Of a stretch of 52,679 nucleotides of DNA, positions 1 to 8,915 are shown one piece after another. How positions within the stretch are numbered: position 1 is the first letter of the stretch; each line of letters starts with the position of its first letter. The stretch lies in contig JAJZWQ010000002.1 in assembly GCA_021846605.1 (NCBI GenBank), forward strand, positions 1-52,679. The letters run 5' to 3'. This DNA is from Bacillota bacterium. Lineage in GTDB: Bacteria; Bacillota_E; RBS10-35; JAJYVN01. The notes under the pieces are model-generated. The model was not told the origin of the DNA, searched no databases, and worked only from the letters and a program-made list of their open reading frames with translations. Made by a program: the position numbers and the translations under genes.

Positions 1-100
1 GCTTCGCAACCACCCTCACGAGTGGCCACGCAAGACTCGCTTCGCCGTGGATGGCTAGTCCTTCGGCGGTAGGAATCTCACCTACTCCGCGTGGTCGACT
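1..100 (-). ncRNA. Possible right-end / omega-RNA remnant of a TnpB element
   Basis: This non-coding stretch lies immediately downstream of the truncated tnpB on the minus strand. It can form short hairpins, for example GTAGG/CCTAC closing a 7-base loop (about 68-85) and CCAC/GTGG near 10-28. In IS605-group elements the region spanning the tnpB 3' end and the right end is transcribed as the guide (omega) RNA, so this may be its scaffold. The assignment rests on position and folding only; no guide boundary can be fixed because the window begins inside it. Confidence 0.3.
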
Positions 101-304
101 TCATGGCGCACGCTCTTTCTTCATCCGCACCAGGAGCCGATCCGTCTCGGTGTAGTCGATACGCTCGTGCCGATCAAACCATGCCTCGGTGCGCAAGGCG
201 AGCGCCCAGTTGTACACGTACCGCACGCAGCCGAAGGTCCGCGCCAATTCGCGCGCCTGATCCGCGGTTGGGTAGAAGCGGTACTTGTATGCCTTGCGCT
301 CCAT
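101..304 (-). pseudogene. tnpB: TnpB (IS605 OrfB family) N-terminal remnant
   Basis: The 67 residues starting at ATG 304 match the N-terminus of TnpB RNA-guided nucleases: the KAYKYRFYPT opening, then GCVRYVYNWAL, then a DRLLVRMKKE segment. Full-length TnpB is about 370-400 residues. Here the frame stops after KKERAP and runs straight into non-coding sequence, so the RuvC-like and zinc-finger parts are gone. Upstream is an extended -10 (TGATATAAT, -10 at 312-317), only 8 bases from the ATG, which suggests a near-leaderless transcript. This is an internally deleted, non-autonomous element that cannot encode an active nuclease. Confidence 0.75.
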
Positions 305-329
305 GCGTTGCATTATATCAGATACCCTG

Positions 330-342
330 AAGCCGGGGGCTT
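330..342 (-). repeat. IS605-type left-end hairpin (AAGCC-CCC-GGCTT)
   Basis: On the minus strand AAGCC and GGCTT pair around a CCC loop just upstream of the tnpB promoter. The same 13-base motif recurs at 24599-24611 and a close relative lies at 33986-34005. This marks them as ends of one IS200/IS605-like family scattered through the window. Confidence 0.55.
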
Positions 343-404
343 GCGCCGCGTCTCTGGTCATGCTCCACCTCCTCCCGCGCGCTCCGCCGGCGATCCGCCC
401 CTCT

Positions 405-1577
405 TCACAGGATGAGCATCGCGTCGCCGAAGCTGAAGAAGCGGTAGCGCTCGGCGACCGCCGCACGGTAGGCGCCCAGCACCGCATCCCGCCCGGCGAA
501 TGCCGACACCAGCATGAGCAGGGTGCTCCGGGGCAGGTGGAAGTTGGTCCAGAGCGCGTCGACCGCACGGAAACGCCACCCGGGCAGCACGTAGAGCTCC
601 GTCCAGCCACTGCCCGCGCGCAGCGTGCCGTCGTCCGCCGACTGGCTCTCCAGGACCCGCACCACGGTGGTGCCCACGGCGACGACGCGTCGGCCGCGCG
701 CCCGCGCCGCCTGGATCGCCGCCACGGTCTTCGGCGTCAGTTCGAACCACTCCGCGTGCATGGGATGGTCACTGGGGTCGTCCGCCGTCACCGGGCGGAA
801 GGTGCCCAGGCCGACGTGCAGGGTCACCGAAACCCGCCCGATGCTCCGCCGCTCCAGCGCCGCCAAGAGTTCGGGGGTGAAGTGCAGTCCGGCCGTCGGG
901 GCCGCCACCGCACCCTCGCGCCGTGCATACACAGTCTGGTACCGCTCGGCGTCTGCCAGCGGGGTGTGGATATAAGGGGGAAGGGGCACCTGCCCGTAGA
1001 GGCCGAGCAGGGCCGTCAACTCCTCCCCCGTGGACACCTCCAGGCGTAGTTCCACGCGTCCCTCGCCCAGGGACCGTACCACCTCGGCCCCCGGCCCGAC
1101 CAGGGGGGCCTGGTCCGCGCCGCGTGGGAGCAGCGCCACCCGGGTGCCGGCAGGCAGCCTGCGGGCCGGACGGGCCAGAGCGACCCACAGCGCGGGGTCG
1201 CCGCCCGCTTCGGGTTGCAGTCGATTCAGCAGTAGGAACTCGGTCCGACCACCCGAAGGACGTCTTCCGAAGAGTCGCGCGGGGAGCACCCGGGTGTCGT
1301 TGACGACCAGCAGGTCCCCGGGGTCCAGCAGGTCCGGCAGGTCCCGGACCGTGTGGTGCCGCACGGTCCCGTCGCCGCGGCGCAGCACCAGCAGGCGCGC
1401 GGCGCTCCGATCCACGAGCGGCGCCTGCGCGATGAGTTCCGGCGGCAGGTCGTACGAAAAGTCCGCTGTGCGCACGTCCGCATAGCCCCCGTCCAGGGAT
1501 ACCTTGCGGAAGTCTACCGCAAGGGGGTCCGCGGCGAGCGCGGGCCCCCCACCGGCGAACCGGAACGCGGCGTTCAT
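405..1577 (-). CDS. queA: S-adenosylmethionine:tRNA ribosyltransferase-isomerase QueA
   Basis: QueA transfers and isomerises the ribosyl group of S-adenosylmethionine onto 7-aminomethyl-7-deazaguanine at the wobble position of tRNA, giving epoxyqueuosine. The protein has the family opening DFSYDLPPELIAQ, then VVNDTRVLPARL, APTAGLHFT, VGLGTFRPV and the C-terminal FHLPRSTLLMLVSAF. Length is 390 residues from ATG 1577. Most homologues begin right before the DFSYDLPPE segment, so a GTG near 1480 may be the true start and the first roughly 35 residues could be untranslated. It is transcribed away from the sugar-catabolism pair and usually sits beside ruvAB; here sigI-rsgI and two plus-strand genes separate them. 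Confidence 0.95.
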   Translation of the reverse strand: MNAAFRFAGGGPALAADPLAVDFRKVSLDGGYADVRTADFSYDLPPELIAQAPLVDRSAARLLVLRRGDGTVRHHTVRDLPDLLDPGDLLVVNDTRVLPARLFGRRPSGGRTEFLLLNRLQPEAGGDPALWVALARPARRLPAGTRVALLPRGADQAPLVGPGAEVVRSLGEGRVELRLEVSTGEELTALLGLYGQVPLPPYIHTPLADAERYQTVYARREGAVAAPTAGLHFTPELLAALERRSIGRVSVTLHVGLGTFRPVTADDPSDHPMHAEWFELTPKTVAAIQAARARGRRVVAVGTTVVRVLESQSADDGTLRAGSGWTELYVLPGWRFRAVDALWTNFHLPRSTLLMLVSAFAGRDAVLGAYRAAVAERYRFFSFGDAMLIL

Positions 1578-1768
1578 CCCGCATTCCCCCGGCCGCGGAC
1601 GTTCATCGGACCGTTCGCGTCCCGCCGCCCGGATGGCGCGCCGGTTCGGCCCGGTCGGCCACCCGCCCGCGGTAGGGGCGCAGCGCGCGGGTGCGAAGTC
1701 GGTCGCGTACACCCGGTCCGGCGTGGCGAGGCCGGCGGCCGGGGCATCACGGTCGGGAGGAACATCAG

Positions 1769-2764
1769 ATGGCACTGCGGGTGGCGGTGGTGGGGTGCGG
1801 CGGGGCGGGCGGCGAACATGCTCGCGCCTACGCCACCATGGTTGGGCGGGTCGAAGTGGTCGGTGTCTGCGATGTGTTGCCCGAGCGCGCCGCGCGCCTG
1901 GCCGACGCCGTGGGGACGCTCCCCTACGGGGATGTGGCCGCACTACTGGAGGCCGGCCAGCCGGACCTCGTCTCGGTCTGCAGCGCCGAGTACGACCACG
2001 GCGCCCCCGCGTTGGCGGCCCTGGCGGCGGGGTGCCACGTGCTCTGCGAAAAGCCGCTGGCGGCGACCGTGTCCGAGGCCCGCCATCTGGTGCAGACCGC
2101 CGCAGCGGCCGGGCGGACCCTCGGCGTCGACTACAACTACCGCCACATGCCCACCTTCCGCGCCCTGCGGGCGGAGATCGACGCCGGGGCGCTCGGGCAG
2201 GTCGTGCTGGCCCAGATCTCGGCCCACGCCTTCTGCTACCACCACGCGCTGGACCTGCTGCGCTTCCTGTTCGGCGACGTGGCCGAGGTCGCCGCCTGGG
2301 TCGACGACGATCCCCACCGTCGCGACTTCCCCTGGCACACCCCGGAGGAGTTCCTCTATGTGCCATCGGTGTCTGCGGCGGCGCTGCTGCGGACGCGCGG
2401 GGGAGTCACCGTCTCGCTGGCCGCCAGCCGCCTGCGGTCCCTGGACGACACGTTGCTCGATGTCGAGGTGGTGGGGACACTCGGCCGCCGGGCCGTGCGC
2501 GGCCTGCCGGCCCGCGACGTCCGCCCGCGGCAGGTCGAGGCGTGGCCCCCGGACCCCGGCGCGCAGGCTCGCCTGGGCGCGTCGGCCCAGGACGGTCCCG
2601 CCTTTTCGCTCAGCGATGCGTTCCGGGCGTCTCTGACCGCCTTCGTGGAGGCCCTACTGGCGGGGCAGCCGATACCGAGCGACGGGCGGGACGGCGTCGC
2701 CGCGTTGGTGATCGACCAAGCGATCGTCCAGGCACACCGTTTCGGGTCCCGAGTGCGTCTGTGA
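1769..2764 (+). CDS. Gfo/Idh/MocA family NAD(P)-dependent oxidoreductase
   Basis: This 331-residue enzyme has an N-terminal Rossmann fold (RVAVVGCGGAGGEHARAY, residues 4-21) and the family signature CEKPLAAT near residue 97, followed by the alpha/beta substrate domain. Relatives oxidise or reduce inositols, sugars or their derivatives at a secondary alcohol. The ATG at 1769 follows a GGGAGG ribosome site. A TIM-barrel isomerase starts 37 bases after its stop on the same strand, a pairing typical of inositol or keto-sugar catabolism. The substrate cannot be read from sequence. Confidence 0.88.
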   Translation: MALRVAVVGCGGAGGEHARAYATMVGRVEVVGVCDVLPERAARLADAVGTLPYGDVAALLEAGQPDLVSVCSAEYDHGAPALAALAAGCHVLCEKPLAATVSEARHLVQTAAAAGRTLGVDYNYRHMPTFRALRAEIDAGALGQVVLAQISAHAFCYHHALDLLRFLFGDVAEVAAWVDDDPHRRDFPWHTPEEFLYVPSVSAAALLRTRGGVTVSLAASRLRSLDDTLLDVEVVGTLGRRAVRGLPARDVRPRQVEAWPPDPGAQARLGASAQDGPAFSLSDAFRASLTAFVEALLAGQPIPSDGRDGVAALVIDQAIVQAHRFGSRVRL

Positions 2765-2801
2765 CAGCGCGCGGGAGCACGACGGATAGGGGGGAGTCGG
2801 C

Positions 2802-3581
2802 GTGACGCCCGCCGGATCGACGCTCATTTTCAGCCGCAGGCTGCTGGGGGATGCATTGCTGGGCCTCGCGCACCTCGGCTTCGGCACGGTGGAACTGGCG
2901 GCACTGGAGGGCTGGGCGCACGTCGCCCCGTCCCGGCTGGTCACGGATTTCGAGATCGAGATGGCAGGCGTGCGCCGGGGCCTGGTCGACGCGGGACTCC
3001 GCCCGGTGGCCATCAATGCCGGCCTCGGAACGGCAGACCCGGCGGAGCGGCACCGGCGGGCCTGCGCCCTCTTCGACCTGGCAGCCGCGCTGGGCGTGGG
3101 GGTCGTGACCCTGCCGGCCGGCCCCGCCGCCGACGGAGCCGCCGCGGCCGTGGCCACCCTGCGGCCGCTCCTGGAGGAGGCCCGGGCCCGCGGCGTCACG
3201 CTGGCCGTGGAGACGCACATCGGCGCCGTCACCGAGCGGCCCGCCGCTGCGGTCGCCCTGTGTCTGGAGTTGCCGGGTCTGCGGCTGACACTCGATCCCA
3301 GCCATTATTGGGCGGGACCCGCCCAGCAACGCGGGTGGCGGGACACCATCCCCTTCGTGGCGCACGTGCACCTCCGCGACGCGGGCCTGGGCGGCTGGGA
3401 TGAGATCCAGATGTGGCCCGGGCGGGGTTCCATCGACTTCGCCTTGGTGGCGTCCGAGTTGCGGCAGGCAGCGTATACCGGCGACTGGGCCGTGGAATAC
3501 ATCGACACCCTGCCCGTGCGGGGTGGTCCCGGGGCGGCAGCAGCAGCCGCCGCGCTTTTGGCGCAGGCGCAGGAGATCTAG
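2802..3581 (+). CDS. Sugar phosphate isomerase/epimerase family (xylose isomerase-like TIM barrel)
   Basis: This 259-residue protein starts with GTG at 2802. It has the AP endonuclease 2/xylose-isomerase-like fold: TLAVETHIGA, LRLTLDPSHYW and VAHVHLRDAG supply the E, D/H and H metal ligands expected along the barrel strands. A C-terminal VEYIDTL follows. Relatives such as IolE/IolI and other sugar epimerases act on the products of Gfo/Idh dehydrogenases, and the gene is co-directional with one just upstream. The exact substrate is unknown. Confidence 0.82.
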   Translation: MTPAGSTLIFSRRLLGDALLGLAHLGFGTVELAALEGWAHVAPSRLVTDFEIEMAGVRRGLVDAGLRPVAINAGLGTADPAERHRRACALFDLAAALGVGVVTLPAGPAADGAAAAVATLRPLLEEARARGVTLAVETHIGAVTERPAAAVALCLELPGLRLTLDPSHYWAGPAQQRGWRDTIPFVAHVHLRDAGLGGWDEIQMWPGRGSIDFALVASELRQAAYTGDWAVEYIDTLPVRGGPGAAAAAAALLAQAQEI

Positions 3582-3592
3582 CAGGGCCGGCC

Positions 3593-3621
3593 CTGCGCGG
3601 CGCTCGGGCAGCGCCGCGCAG
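3593..3621. terminator. Strong hairpin after the sugar-isomerase gene
   Basis: CTGCGCGGCGCT and AGCGCCGCGCAG form a perfect 12-bp stem with a 5-base loop 11 bases after the isomerase stop. A shorter palindrome, CAGGGCCGGCCCTG, overlaps its start. There is no T-run, so it would be a Rho-independent-like or mRNA-protecting structure between convergent genes. Confidence 0.55.
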
Positions 3622-3767
3622 GCGTCGCCCCGCAACACCCAGTCACCTGCAGCCGCCCAGGCGCACGCTTGCGCTCCCGTGGTCGGCCACGGCGCGCGTG
3701 GGCCGGCGTCGCTGGCGCTCCACCGCCCGAGCCGCACCGCGCCGGGTTCTTACCGAAAGACCTTTCA

Positions 3768-5651
3768 TCAGGAGTTCCGGGCGGGGGTTCCGCCCGCGAG
3801 CCGGTTGCCGGACTCCCCCCGCGGGGCGTGGCCCTCAGACGGCTGCGCCGTCGAAGCGCCACCGCCGTAGAGGTGGAGCAATTGCGCAAACTGCTGGAAC
3901 CAGCCCGCACCCTGGTCGGAAGGCTCCTGTCCCTGGCGCTGACCCTGCTGAGAGCCTCGTCCCTGGCTATGCACCGGATGCGATGACTGCTGGGCCTGGC
4001 CATGGGACCCTGCCTGCTGCTCCGGGGATCCTGACGGAGACGACGTCTGAGTGCGCTGGTCCTGCAACACCCGCCCCTGGCCCTGCTGGGGCAAGGGGGA
4101 TCCGGACACGGAAGCACCTCCCGCTTGCCCAGAGCCGTTCCCCTGACCCTGGCGCGTATGCGCGAGTTGTCCCGAAGCAGGGTCGGCCGTCTGCGTGCTG
4201 GACGGCCCATACACCGTTACCGTCACGGGTGGCGTGTTCGTTCCCGCAGTTGCCGACTGTTCGTTGCTGGCGTGATTTTGCGACGTGTCCGCTCCGCTGG
4301 TGGAGGGCGCCGGCCCCTTCTGGCCGCTGAAGGGTCCGGTGGGCACCACCAGGCCCGCCCGGCCCGTGGCCACGCCGCCCATGCCCGCGGGGTTGGTCAG
4401 TCCCGCAACCCCCAGACCGTCTCCCGCTTTGGCGGTTTGGCTGGTGGACTGCTGACCCTTCCCATGGCTCTTGTGCTTGTCAGACTCGCCACGCGCCCGT
4501 GGGGAAAGTTGCTGCTCAAGGGTCTGCGGCGTCGCCCCATGCTGGGCCTCCTGGGTGGCCTCCCGGCAGGTCTTGGAACTCTGTGTCAGGCAGATCTCTT
4601 GGAGCACGGGGATGTCCGCCAGCGGGATGGTGGGGCCCCGCGCCCCGGACTGGGTCGTGGACTCGCCGGCACCCTCGCTCGACGGGGTGGACCTCCCCGA
4701 CTTCCCGCCCGTCTTCGCGGTCGGCTGCGACCCACCGTAGGTGCCGATGCTGACGTGGTCATCCTTGGCGCCACCGCCCGCATCTCCCGGGAACTGGTAT
4801 ACGAACACCTGCTGGCCGTCCAGGATTTTCTGCACCTGAGACCCGACGGATTGCAGGTCCTCTTGCAACCCCTTGGAGAGCAACGATTGCCCTTGGGGCA
4901 CCGCGGCGACCACGAGGCTGGCCGGAAGGGTCGGGGAAGCGGTTGGCCCGGTTCCGCCGGTGCCGGTGCGATTGCCCGTATCGCTGCCGGTGCCGCCGCT
5001 GGTGTTGCCGCTCGTACGGCTGCTCGTGCCGCTACTCGTACGGCTGCTCGTGTTGCTGCGCGCGCCACTGCTCGTCTGGCTCGCGGCGCCGCTCCTGCCC
5101 GTGCCACTCTGGCTCCCGCTGCCGTTGCCCCTGCTGCTGCTCCCGGTGGTGTTCTTCGCCGCGCCGCTCGTCACCGGGCTGCCGCCCGTGCTGCTGGCGA
5201 CGTAGCCGTCCGCGACCGCGCGGCGGACCACGGTGGTGATCGCCTGTTGCACCGGCTGGCCCTGCCAGTGCACGCCCTGCAGCAGACGATTCCCGTCGGT
5301 GGTCTCCGCGGTCGCGGACGTCACCCGGCCGCCCGCGTTGACGCCGAACTGCACGCTGGGGTTGAGGTCCACGGAAACGACCGCCACGGTCTGGGCCGCC
5401 GCCAGGCTGGACCACAACAGGGTGCCGGCGGTGACGGCGACGGCGGTGCCCGCGGCCACCGCCGTCCAGGTGCGCGCCCGCCACGCCGAGGCGTGCGGCG
5501 GGGGCACCCAGACCTCCTCGCCGACCTCCCACCCGGCGGCGGAGGGCAGCCGGACGAACCGACCGTCGGACAGCACGACCGCATGGCCACGCCGTACCTC
5601 CAGGACGATCCCCGGCCGACTCCCCCCCCGATCCGCGGGACCCGCCGCCAT
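3768..5651 (-). CDS. rsgI: RsgI-like anti-sigma-I factor with long extracellular tail
   Basis: This 627-residue membrane anti-sigma factor is predicted to hold SigI (encoded 23 bases upstream) at the membrane. Residues about 13-50 form the cytoplasmic RsgI N domain (GIVLEVRRGHAVVLSDG, then WEVGEEVWVP). Residues 61-82 are the single membrane helix, followed by the family hallmark VSVDLNPSVQFGVNAGGRV. After residue 155 comes a long Ser/Thr/Gly-rich stretch, then a Gln-rich tail. Clostridial RsgI proteins usually end in carbohydrate-binding or enzymatic sensor domains, but none is recognisable here. Start ATG 5651 is preceded by AGGGGTGGG. Confidence 0.85.
   Translation of the reverse strand: MAAGPADRGGSRPGIVLEVRRGHAVVLSDGRFVRLPSAAGWEVGEEVWVPPPHASAWRARTWTAVAAGTAVAVTAGTLLWSSLAAAQTVAVVSVDLNPSVQFGVNAGGRVTSATAETTDGNRLLQGVHWQGQPVQQAITTVVRRAVADGYVASSTGGSPVTSGAAKNTTGSSSRGNGSGSQSGTGRSGAASQTSSGARSNTSSRTSSGTSSRTSGNTSGGTGSDTGNRTGTGGTGPTASPTLPASLVVAAVPQGQSLLSKGLQEDLQSVGSQVQKILDGQQVFVYQFPGDAGGGAKDDHVSIGTYGGSQPTAKTGGKSGRSTPSSEGAGESTTQSGARGPTIPLADIPVLQEICLTQSSKTCREATQEAQHGATPQTLEQQLSPRARGESDKHKSHGKGQQSTSQTAKAGDGLGVAGLTNPAGMGGVATGRAGLVVPTGPFSGQKGPAPSTSGADTSQNHASNEQSATAGTNTPPVTVTVYGPSSTQTADPASGQLAHTRQGQGNGSGQAGGASVSGSPLPQQGQGRVLQDQRTQTSSPSGSPEQQAGSHGQAQQSSHPVHSQGRGSQQGQRQGQEPSDQGAGWFQQFAQLLHLYGGGASTAQPSEGHAPRGESGNRLAGGTPARNS
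4940..5165 (-). repeat. Low-complexity Ser/Thr/Gly/Arg coding repeat in rsgI
   Basis: Within rsgI an imperfect short-period repeat (variants of CTGCTCGTGCCGCTACTCGTA on the plus strand) encodes runs such as TSSRTSSGTSSRTSG, residues roughly 165-238. It likely forms a flexible, possibly glycosylated spacer across the wall. Such tracts vary in length between strains by slippage. Confidence 0.6.
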
Positions 5652-5674
5652 CTCTTTCCCACCCCTGCGGGCCG

Positions 5675-6439
5675 TCAGGCATCCGGAACGAAGCTGCGCA
5701 GCGTGTGGAGCCCTTCCATGAGGATCACGGCCACCGCGATGATGAACTTCCGCTGCCGCTCCAGCGTCTTGCGGCTCACGCCCAACTCCGCCACGCGTTC
5801 CATCTCGCGGAGCGGCAGCGCGTGGTGCTGGCGCAGGTATCCCATCCACTGGGGGTGCCCCGCGACCGCCCGCGCCACCGACACCGCCCGCTGCCGCGCA
5901 TCCTGGTGCTGCGGGCTCTGCCGGACGAGGTCGCGGAGCGTGATGCCGTACGGCGCCAGCAGGCGTTGAAACTCCTCCACCTCGCTCCGCCGGTCCACCG
6001 CATCCCGCCGCTCACGGTCAACCTCCTGTGCCCGCGCCAACTCCACTGGACTCCATTGTCCACCTTCGTCGTCCGCCTGGTCGAAGTAGCTGAACGGCAA
6101 CTCCTTCCGAGCGGACTGGCGCCGAAGGTGGTCGATCAACCGCCGCCGCACCACCACCTCCGCGAATGCGGGGAACGATGCTCCGCAGTCGGGCCGATAC
6201 CGGTCGACGGCCTCGTTGACCGCCATCAGCCCGACGCTGACCTCGTCATCCCGCCCCGCCTGCAGATAGTGGCCGCACACGCGCGCGCCCACCCGCAACA
6301 CCAGTGGGGTGTGCTGGGCAATCAGCCTCTCCCTGGCCTCCTGGTCACCGCCCTGGGCGGCCAACACGCTGTCGGCCACCTGTGGGGCGCCGGGCGCTCC
6401 GGCCCGTTCCGGGCGCGGCACCGGGCCACCTCCGCCCAT
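5675..6439 (-). CDS. sigI: RNA polymerase sigma factor SigI
   Basis: This 254-residue sigma-70-family factor is of the SigI type. The N-terminal half has the region-2 pattern (RERLIAQHTPLVLRVGARV, DDEVSVGLMAVNEAVDRY, FPAFAEVVVRRRLIDHLRRQ). The C-terminal half is the SigI-specific domain (LRDLVRQSPQH, then LGVSRKTLERQRKFIIA with a helix-turn-helix). It forms an operon with rsgI. In Bacillus and Clostridium SigI controls heat or cell-wall/polysaccharide responses. ATG 6439 lacks a clear ribosome site, and a GTG 40-70 bases downstream could be the true start. Confidence 0.88.
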   Translation of the reverse strand: MGGGGPVPRPERAGAPGAPQVADSVLAAQGGDQEARERLIAQHTPLVLRVGARVCGHYLQAGRDDEVSVGLMAVNEAVDRYRPDCGASFPAFAEVVVRRRLIDHLRRQSARKELPFSYFDQADDEGGQWSPVELARAQEVDRERRDAVDRRSEVEEFQRLLAPYGITLRDLVRQSPQHQDARQRAVSVARAVAGHPQWMGYLRQHHALPLREMERVAELGVSRKTLERQRKFIIAVAVILMEGLHTLRSFVPDA

Positions 6440-6447
6440 CGTCAACG

Positions 6448-6476
6448 TTCGTCGCCCCAACCCCGCGATATGGGGG
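6448..6476 (-). promoter_or_regulatory. Possible SigI-type autoregulatory promoter
   Basis: On the minus strand CCCCC (6472-6476) is followed after 17 bases by CGACGAA (6448-6454). This resembles SigI promoters with C-rich -35 and CGA-type -10 elements. It lies immediately before sigI, so it could make the operon autoregulated. It is very close to ATG 6439, which would favour a downstream start codon. Motif match by eye only. Confidence 0.25.
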
Positions 6477-6521
6477 CCAGACACGGATCCACAGCCGAAT
6501 GTGGGTACCTCCACCGCGGCG

Positions 6522-7589
6522 TCAGGCGTCCAGTAGGCTCTTCTGCACCGGAGATGCCGGCGCGGCCCCCGCCGGCAGGGGCAGACCGAGGTGGTGATAG
6601 GCCTTGGGGGTGAGCAGGCGGCCGCGCGGGGTCCGCTGCAGCATCCCCAACTGGAGCAGGTACGGTTCGATCACGTCCTCGATCGTTTCCTGCTCCTCAC
6701 CGGAGGCGGCCGCCAGCGTGTTCAGGCCGACCGGGCCGCCGCCGTAATGCTCGGCCATCAGCGCCAAGAGGCGTCGGTCGTTCGCATCCAGCCCGCAGGC
6801 ATCCACCTGGAGGAAGTCGCAGCCCTCCGCGGCCACGCGCCCGTCGATGGCGCCTGCGGCACGCACCTGGGCGAAGTCCCGGAGCCGACGCAGCAACCGG
6901 TTGGCGACGCGCGCCGTCCCACGACCCCGCCGGGCGACCTCGGCGGCGCCCTCGGGGTCCAACGGCACCGCGAGCACCCGGGCGGTTCGTTCGGCGATCT
7001 GCCGCAGTTCCGCCTCGCTGTAGTACTCCAACCGCTCGACGATCCCAAAACGGTCGCGCAGGGGGCTGGTCAGCGCCCCGGCGCGCGTGGTGGCGGCCAC
7101 CAGGGTGAAATGGGGCAGGTCCAGGCGCAGGGTGCGCGCGCTCGGCCCCTTGCCCAGCACGATGTCGATCGCGAAGTCCTCCATCGCCGGATACAGGACC
7201 TCTTCCACCTGGTGGCTCAGTCGGTGGATCTCATCGATGAAGAGGATGTCCCCCGGTCCCAGATTGGTCAGGATCGCGGCCAGGTCCCCGGCCTTCTCGA
7301 TCGCCGGGCCGGAGGTCACATGAATCGCCACGCCCAGTTCCCGCGCCAGGATATGGGCGAGCGTCGTCTTGCCCAAGCCGGGGGGGCCGCACAGCAGCAC
7401 GTGGTCCAGGGACTCTTTGCGGGCTCGCGTCGCGGCGATGGCGATCTCCAGATGGGCGCGCACGCGGGGTTGGCCCACGAACTGGGCGAGGGTGCCGGGC
7501 CGCAGGGCGGCGTCCAGCCCCTGCTCGTCCTCCGATGCGGCCTCTCCCCCCACCAGGCGTTCCTCCACGGCCGCAACCCTCCCCTGCAT
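6522..7589 (-). CDS. ruvB: Holliday junction branch-migration ATPase RuvB
   Basis: RuvB is the hexameric AAA+ motor that drives Holliday junction branch migration with RuvA. Walker A GPPGLGKT is at residues 68-75 and Walker B with DEIHR at 119-123. Sensor and arginine-finger regions follow ([16 protein letters not shown]). The C-terminal winged helix carries [17 protein letters not shown]. At 355 residues it is of normal length. It is the last gene of ruvC-ruvA-ruvB, with a 4-base gap after ruvA, so all three are co-transcribed. Confidence 0.97.
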   Translation of the reverse strand: MQGRVAAVEERLVGGEAASEDEQGLDAALRPGTLAQFVGQPRVRAHLEIAIAATRARKESLDHVLLCGPPGLGKTTLAHILARELGVAIHVTSGPAIEKAGDLAAILTNLGPGDILFIDEIHRLSHQVEEVLYPAMEDFAIDIVLGKGPSARTLRLDLPHFTLVAATTRAGALTSPLRDRFGIVERLEYYSEAELRQIAERTARVLAVPLDPEGAAEVARRGRGTARVANRLLRRLRDFAQVRAAGAIDGRVAAEGCDFLQVDACGLDANDRRLLALMAEHYGGGPVGLNTLAAASGEEQETIEDVIEPYLLQLGMLQRTPRGRLLTPKAYHHLGLPLPAGAAPASPVQKSLLDA

Positions 7590-7593
7590 GCCG

Positions 7594-8175
7594 CTACCGC
7601 CCGCCCAACTGCCGCAGGGCCAAGCGCACGAGTCCCGCGGAGTCCGCCGCCGGGTCGGCCGCGGCGGCCACGGCGGAGGCGGCTTCAGACGCCCCGTATC
7701 CCAGGGCCATCAGCGCGGCCTGGGCCTCTGCCGCCGCCCCTGACGGGGCCGACGCCAATTGGGCGGCCCCGTCGGTCGCCAACTGTCCCCGGAGTTCCAG
7801 TACCAGACGCTGGGCGGTCTTCCTGCCCACCCCAGGGACACGCGTCAGTGCCGTCACGTCTTCGTTGGCCAGGGCCTGCGCCAGTTCCTGCGGATGGAAT
7901 TGGGACAGGACGGCCAGGGCCGTCCGGGGCCCGATGCCGGCCACCGCGATGAGGGATTCGAAGGCGGCCCGCTCGTCATCGTCGCGAAAGCCGAAGAGTA
8001 GAAAGGCGTCCTCGCGCACCACCAGCATCGTGGGCAGGGTCACCTCGCCGCCGGGAGCGGGCAGTGCACGGAGGGCATGCCCGGAAACCAGGAGGCGGAA
8101 GCCGACCCCGCCCACGTCCAACTCCACCCAGCCCGCTCCGCGCGCCGCCAGCCGCCCGCGCAGGAAGGAGATCAA
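7594..8175 (-). CDS. ruvA: Holliday junction DNA helicase subunit RuvA
   Basis: RuvA binds four-way junctions as a tetramer and loads RuvB. The 193-residue protein has domain I ([20 protein letters not shown]), helix-hairpin-helix motifs ([35 protein letters not shown]) and a C-terminal RuvB-binding three-helix domain ([15 protein letters not shown]). It begins with TTG inside the TTGA that ends ruvC, a 4-base overlap indicating translational coupling. Confidence 0.95.
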   Translation of the reverse strand: MISFLRGRLAARGAGWVELDVGGVGFRLLVSGHALRALPAPGGEVTLPTMLVVREDAFLLFGFRDDDERAAFESLIAVAGIGPRTALAVLSQFHPQELAQALANEDVTALTRVPGVGRKTAQRLVLELRGQLATDGAAQLASAPSGAAAEAQAALMALGYGASEAASAVAAAADPAADSAGLVRLALRQLGGR

Positions 8176-8690
8176 TGTCCACGCCCCCCGCGGCCCGGCG
8201 ACAGTGGCACGCGCTCCTCCAGGGCCTGTCCCCAGAGACAGCACAGGCACAGCCCCAGGGCGTCGGCAGCATCGTCGGGGCGGGGGATCGCCTCCAGACC
8301 GAGTTGCAGGGCGACCATGGTCTGCACCTGCCGCTTGTCCGCGCCACCGTACCCGGCCACGGCGAGCTTCATCTCCGTAGGCGTGTATTCGTTCACCGGC
8401 ACCCCCGCCTGCGCACAGGCCAACAGGGCCACCCCCCGCGCCTGTCCCACCGAGGCGGCCGTGCTCACGTTGCGCGTGTGGAACACCCGCTCGACGGCCG
8501 CCCGGTCCGGACGAAACTCAGTGATCAGCGCCTGCAGGTGCGCGTGCAGTTCGCGGAGGCGCGCCGGGTCATCGCCGCGCGGGCGCCACACGCCCATGGT
8601 CCGCATGCGCGCGCGCATCTCTGCGCGCTCGCGTTCGGCCACACCGTAGCCGAAAATCGCAATCCCCGGATCCAGCCCCAGGACGCGCAC
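8172..8690 (-). CDS. ruvC: Crossover junction endodeoxyribonuclease RuvC
   Basis: RuvC cuts Holliday junctions symmetrically. The 172-residue protein starts with GTG 8690 (VRVLGLDPGIAIFGYG). It shows all acidic catalytic positions of the RNase H fold: Asp in GLDPG, Glu in AVERVF, and the Asp pair in DDAADALGLC. GADKRQVQ is also conserved. It overlaps ruvA by 4 bases. Confidence 0.95.
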   Translation of the reverse strand: MRVLGLDPGIAIFGYGVAERERAEMRARMRTMGVWRPRGDDPARLRELHAHLQALITEFRPDRAAVERVFHTRNVSTAASVGQARGVALLACAQAGVPVNEYTPTEMKLAVAGYGGADKRQVQTMVALQLGLEAIPRPDDAADALGLCLCCLWGQALEERVPLSPGRGGRGH

Positions 8691-8915
8691 CCCGCCACCC
8701 CCGCGCTCGGCCCCCCGGTCGAGGGGACCGCCCGCACTTCGACGCAGGCATCGGCGCCTCCTTGCCACGTACTGGCCACGCTGCCCGACGCTGGGTGGGC
8801 AGCCGCCCCCTCAGCGCGCGCGCCGCCGGGGAGCGCCAAGGGGGGCCGGGGCCGCCAAGTCGATGCGGACTGCGGGGGTGGGCGGGCGCGGCGGGCCGGG
8901 GCCGAGGGCGGGCGC

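Noticed and set aside
4125..5969. Long plus-strand open frame opposite rsgI and sigI
   Set aside because: It is the antisense shadow of GC-rich, low-complexity coding sequence. The minus strand has recognised domains and ribosome sites.
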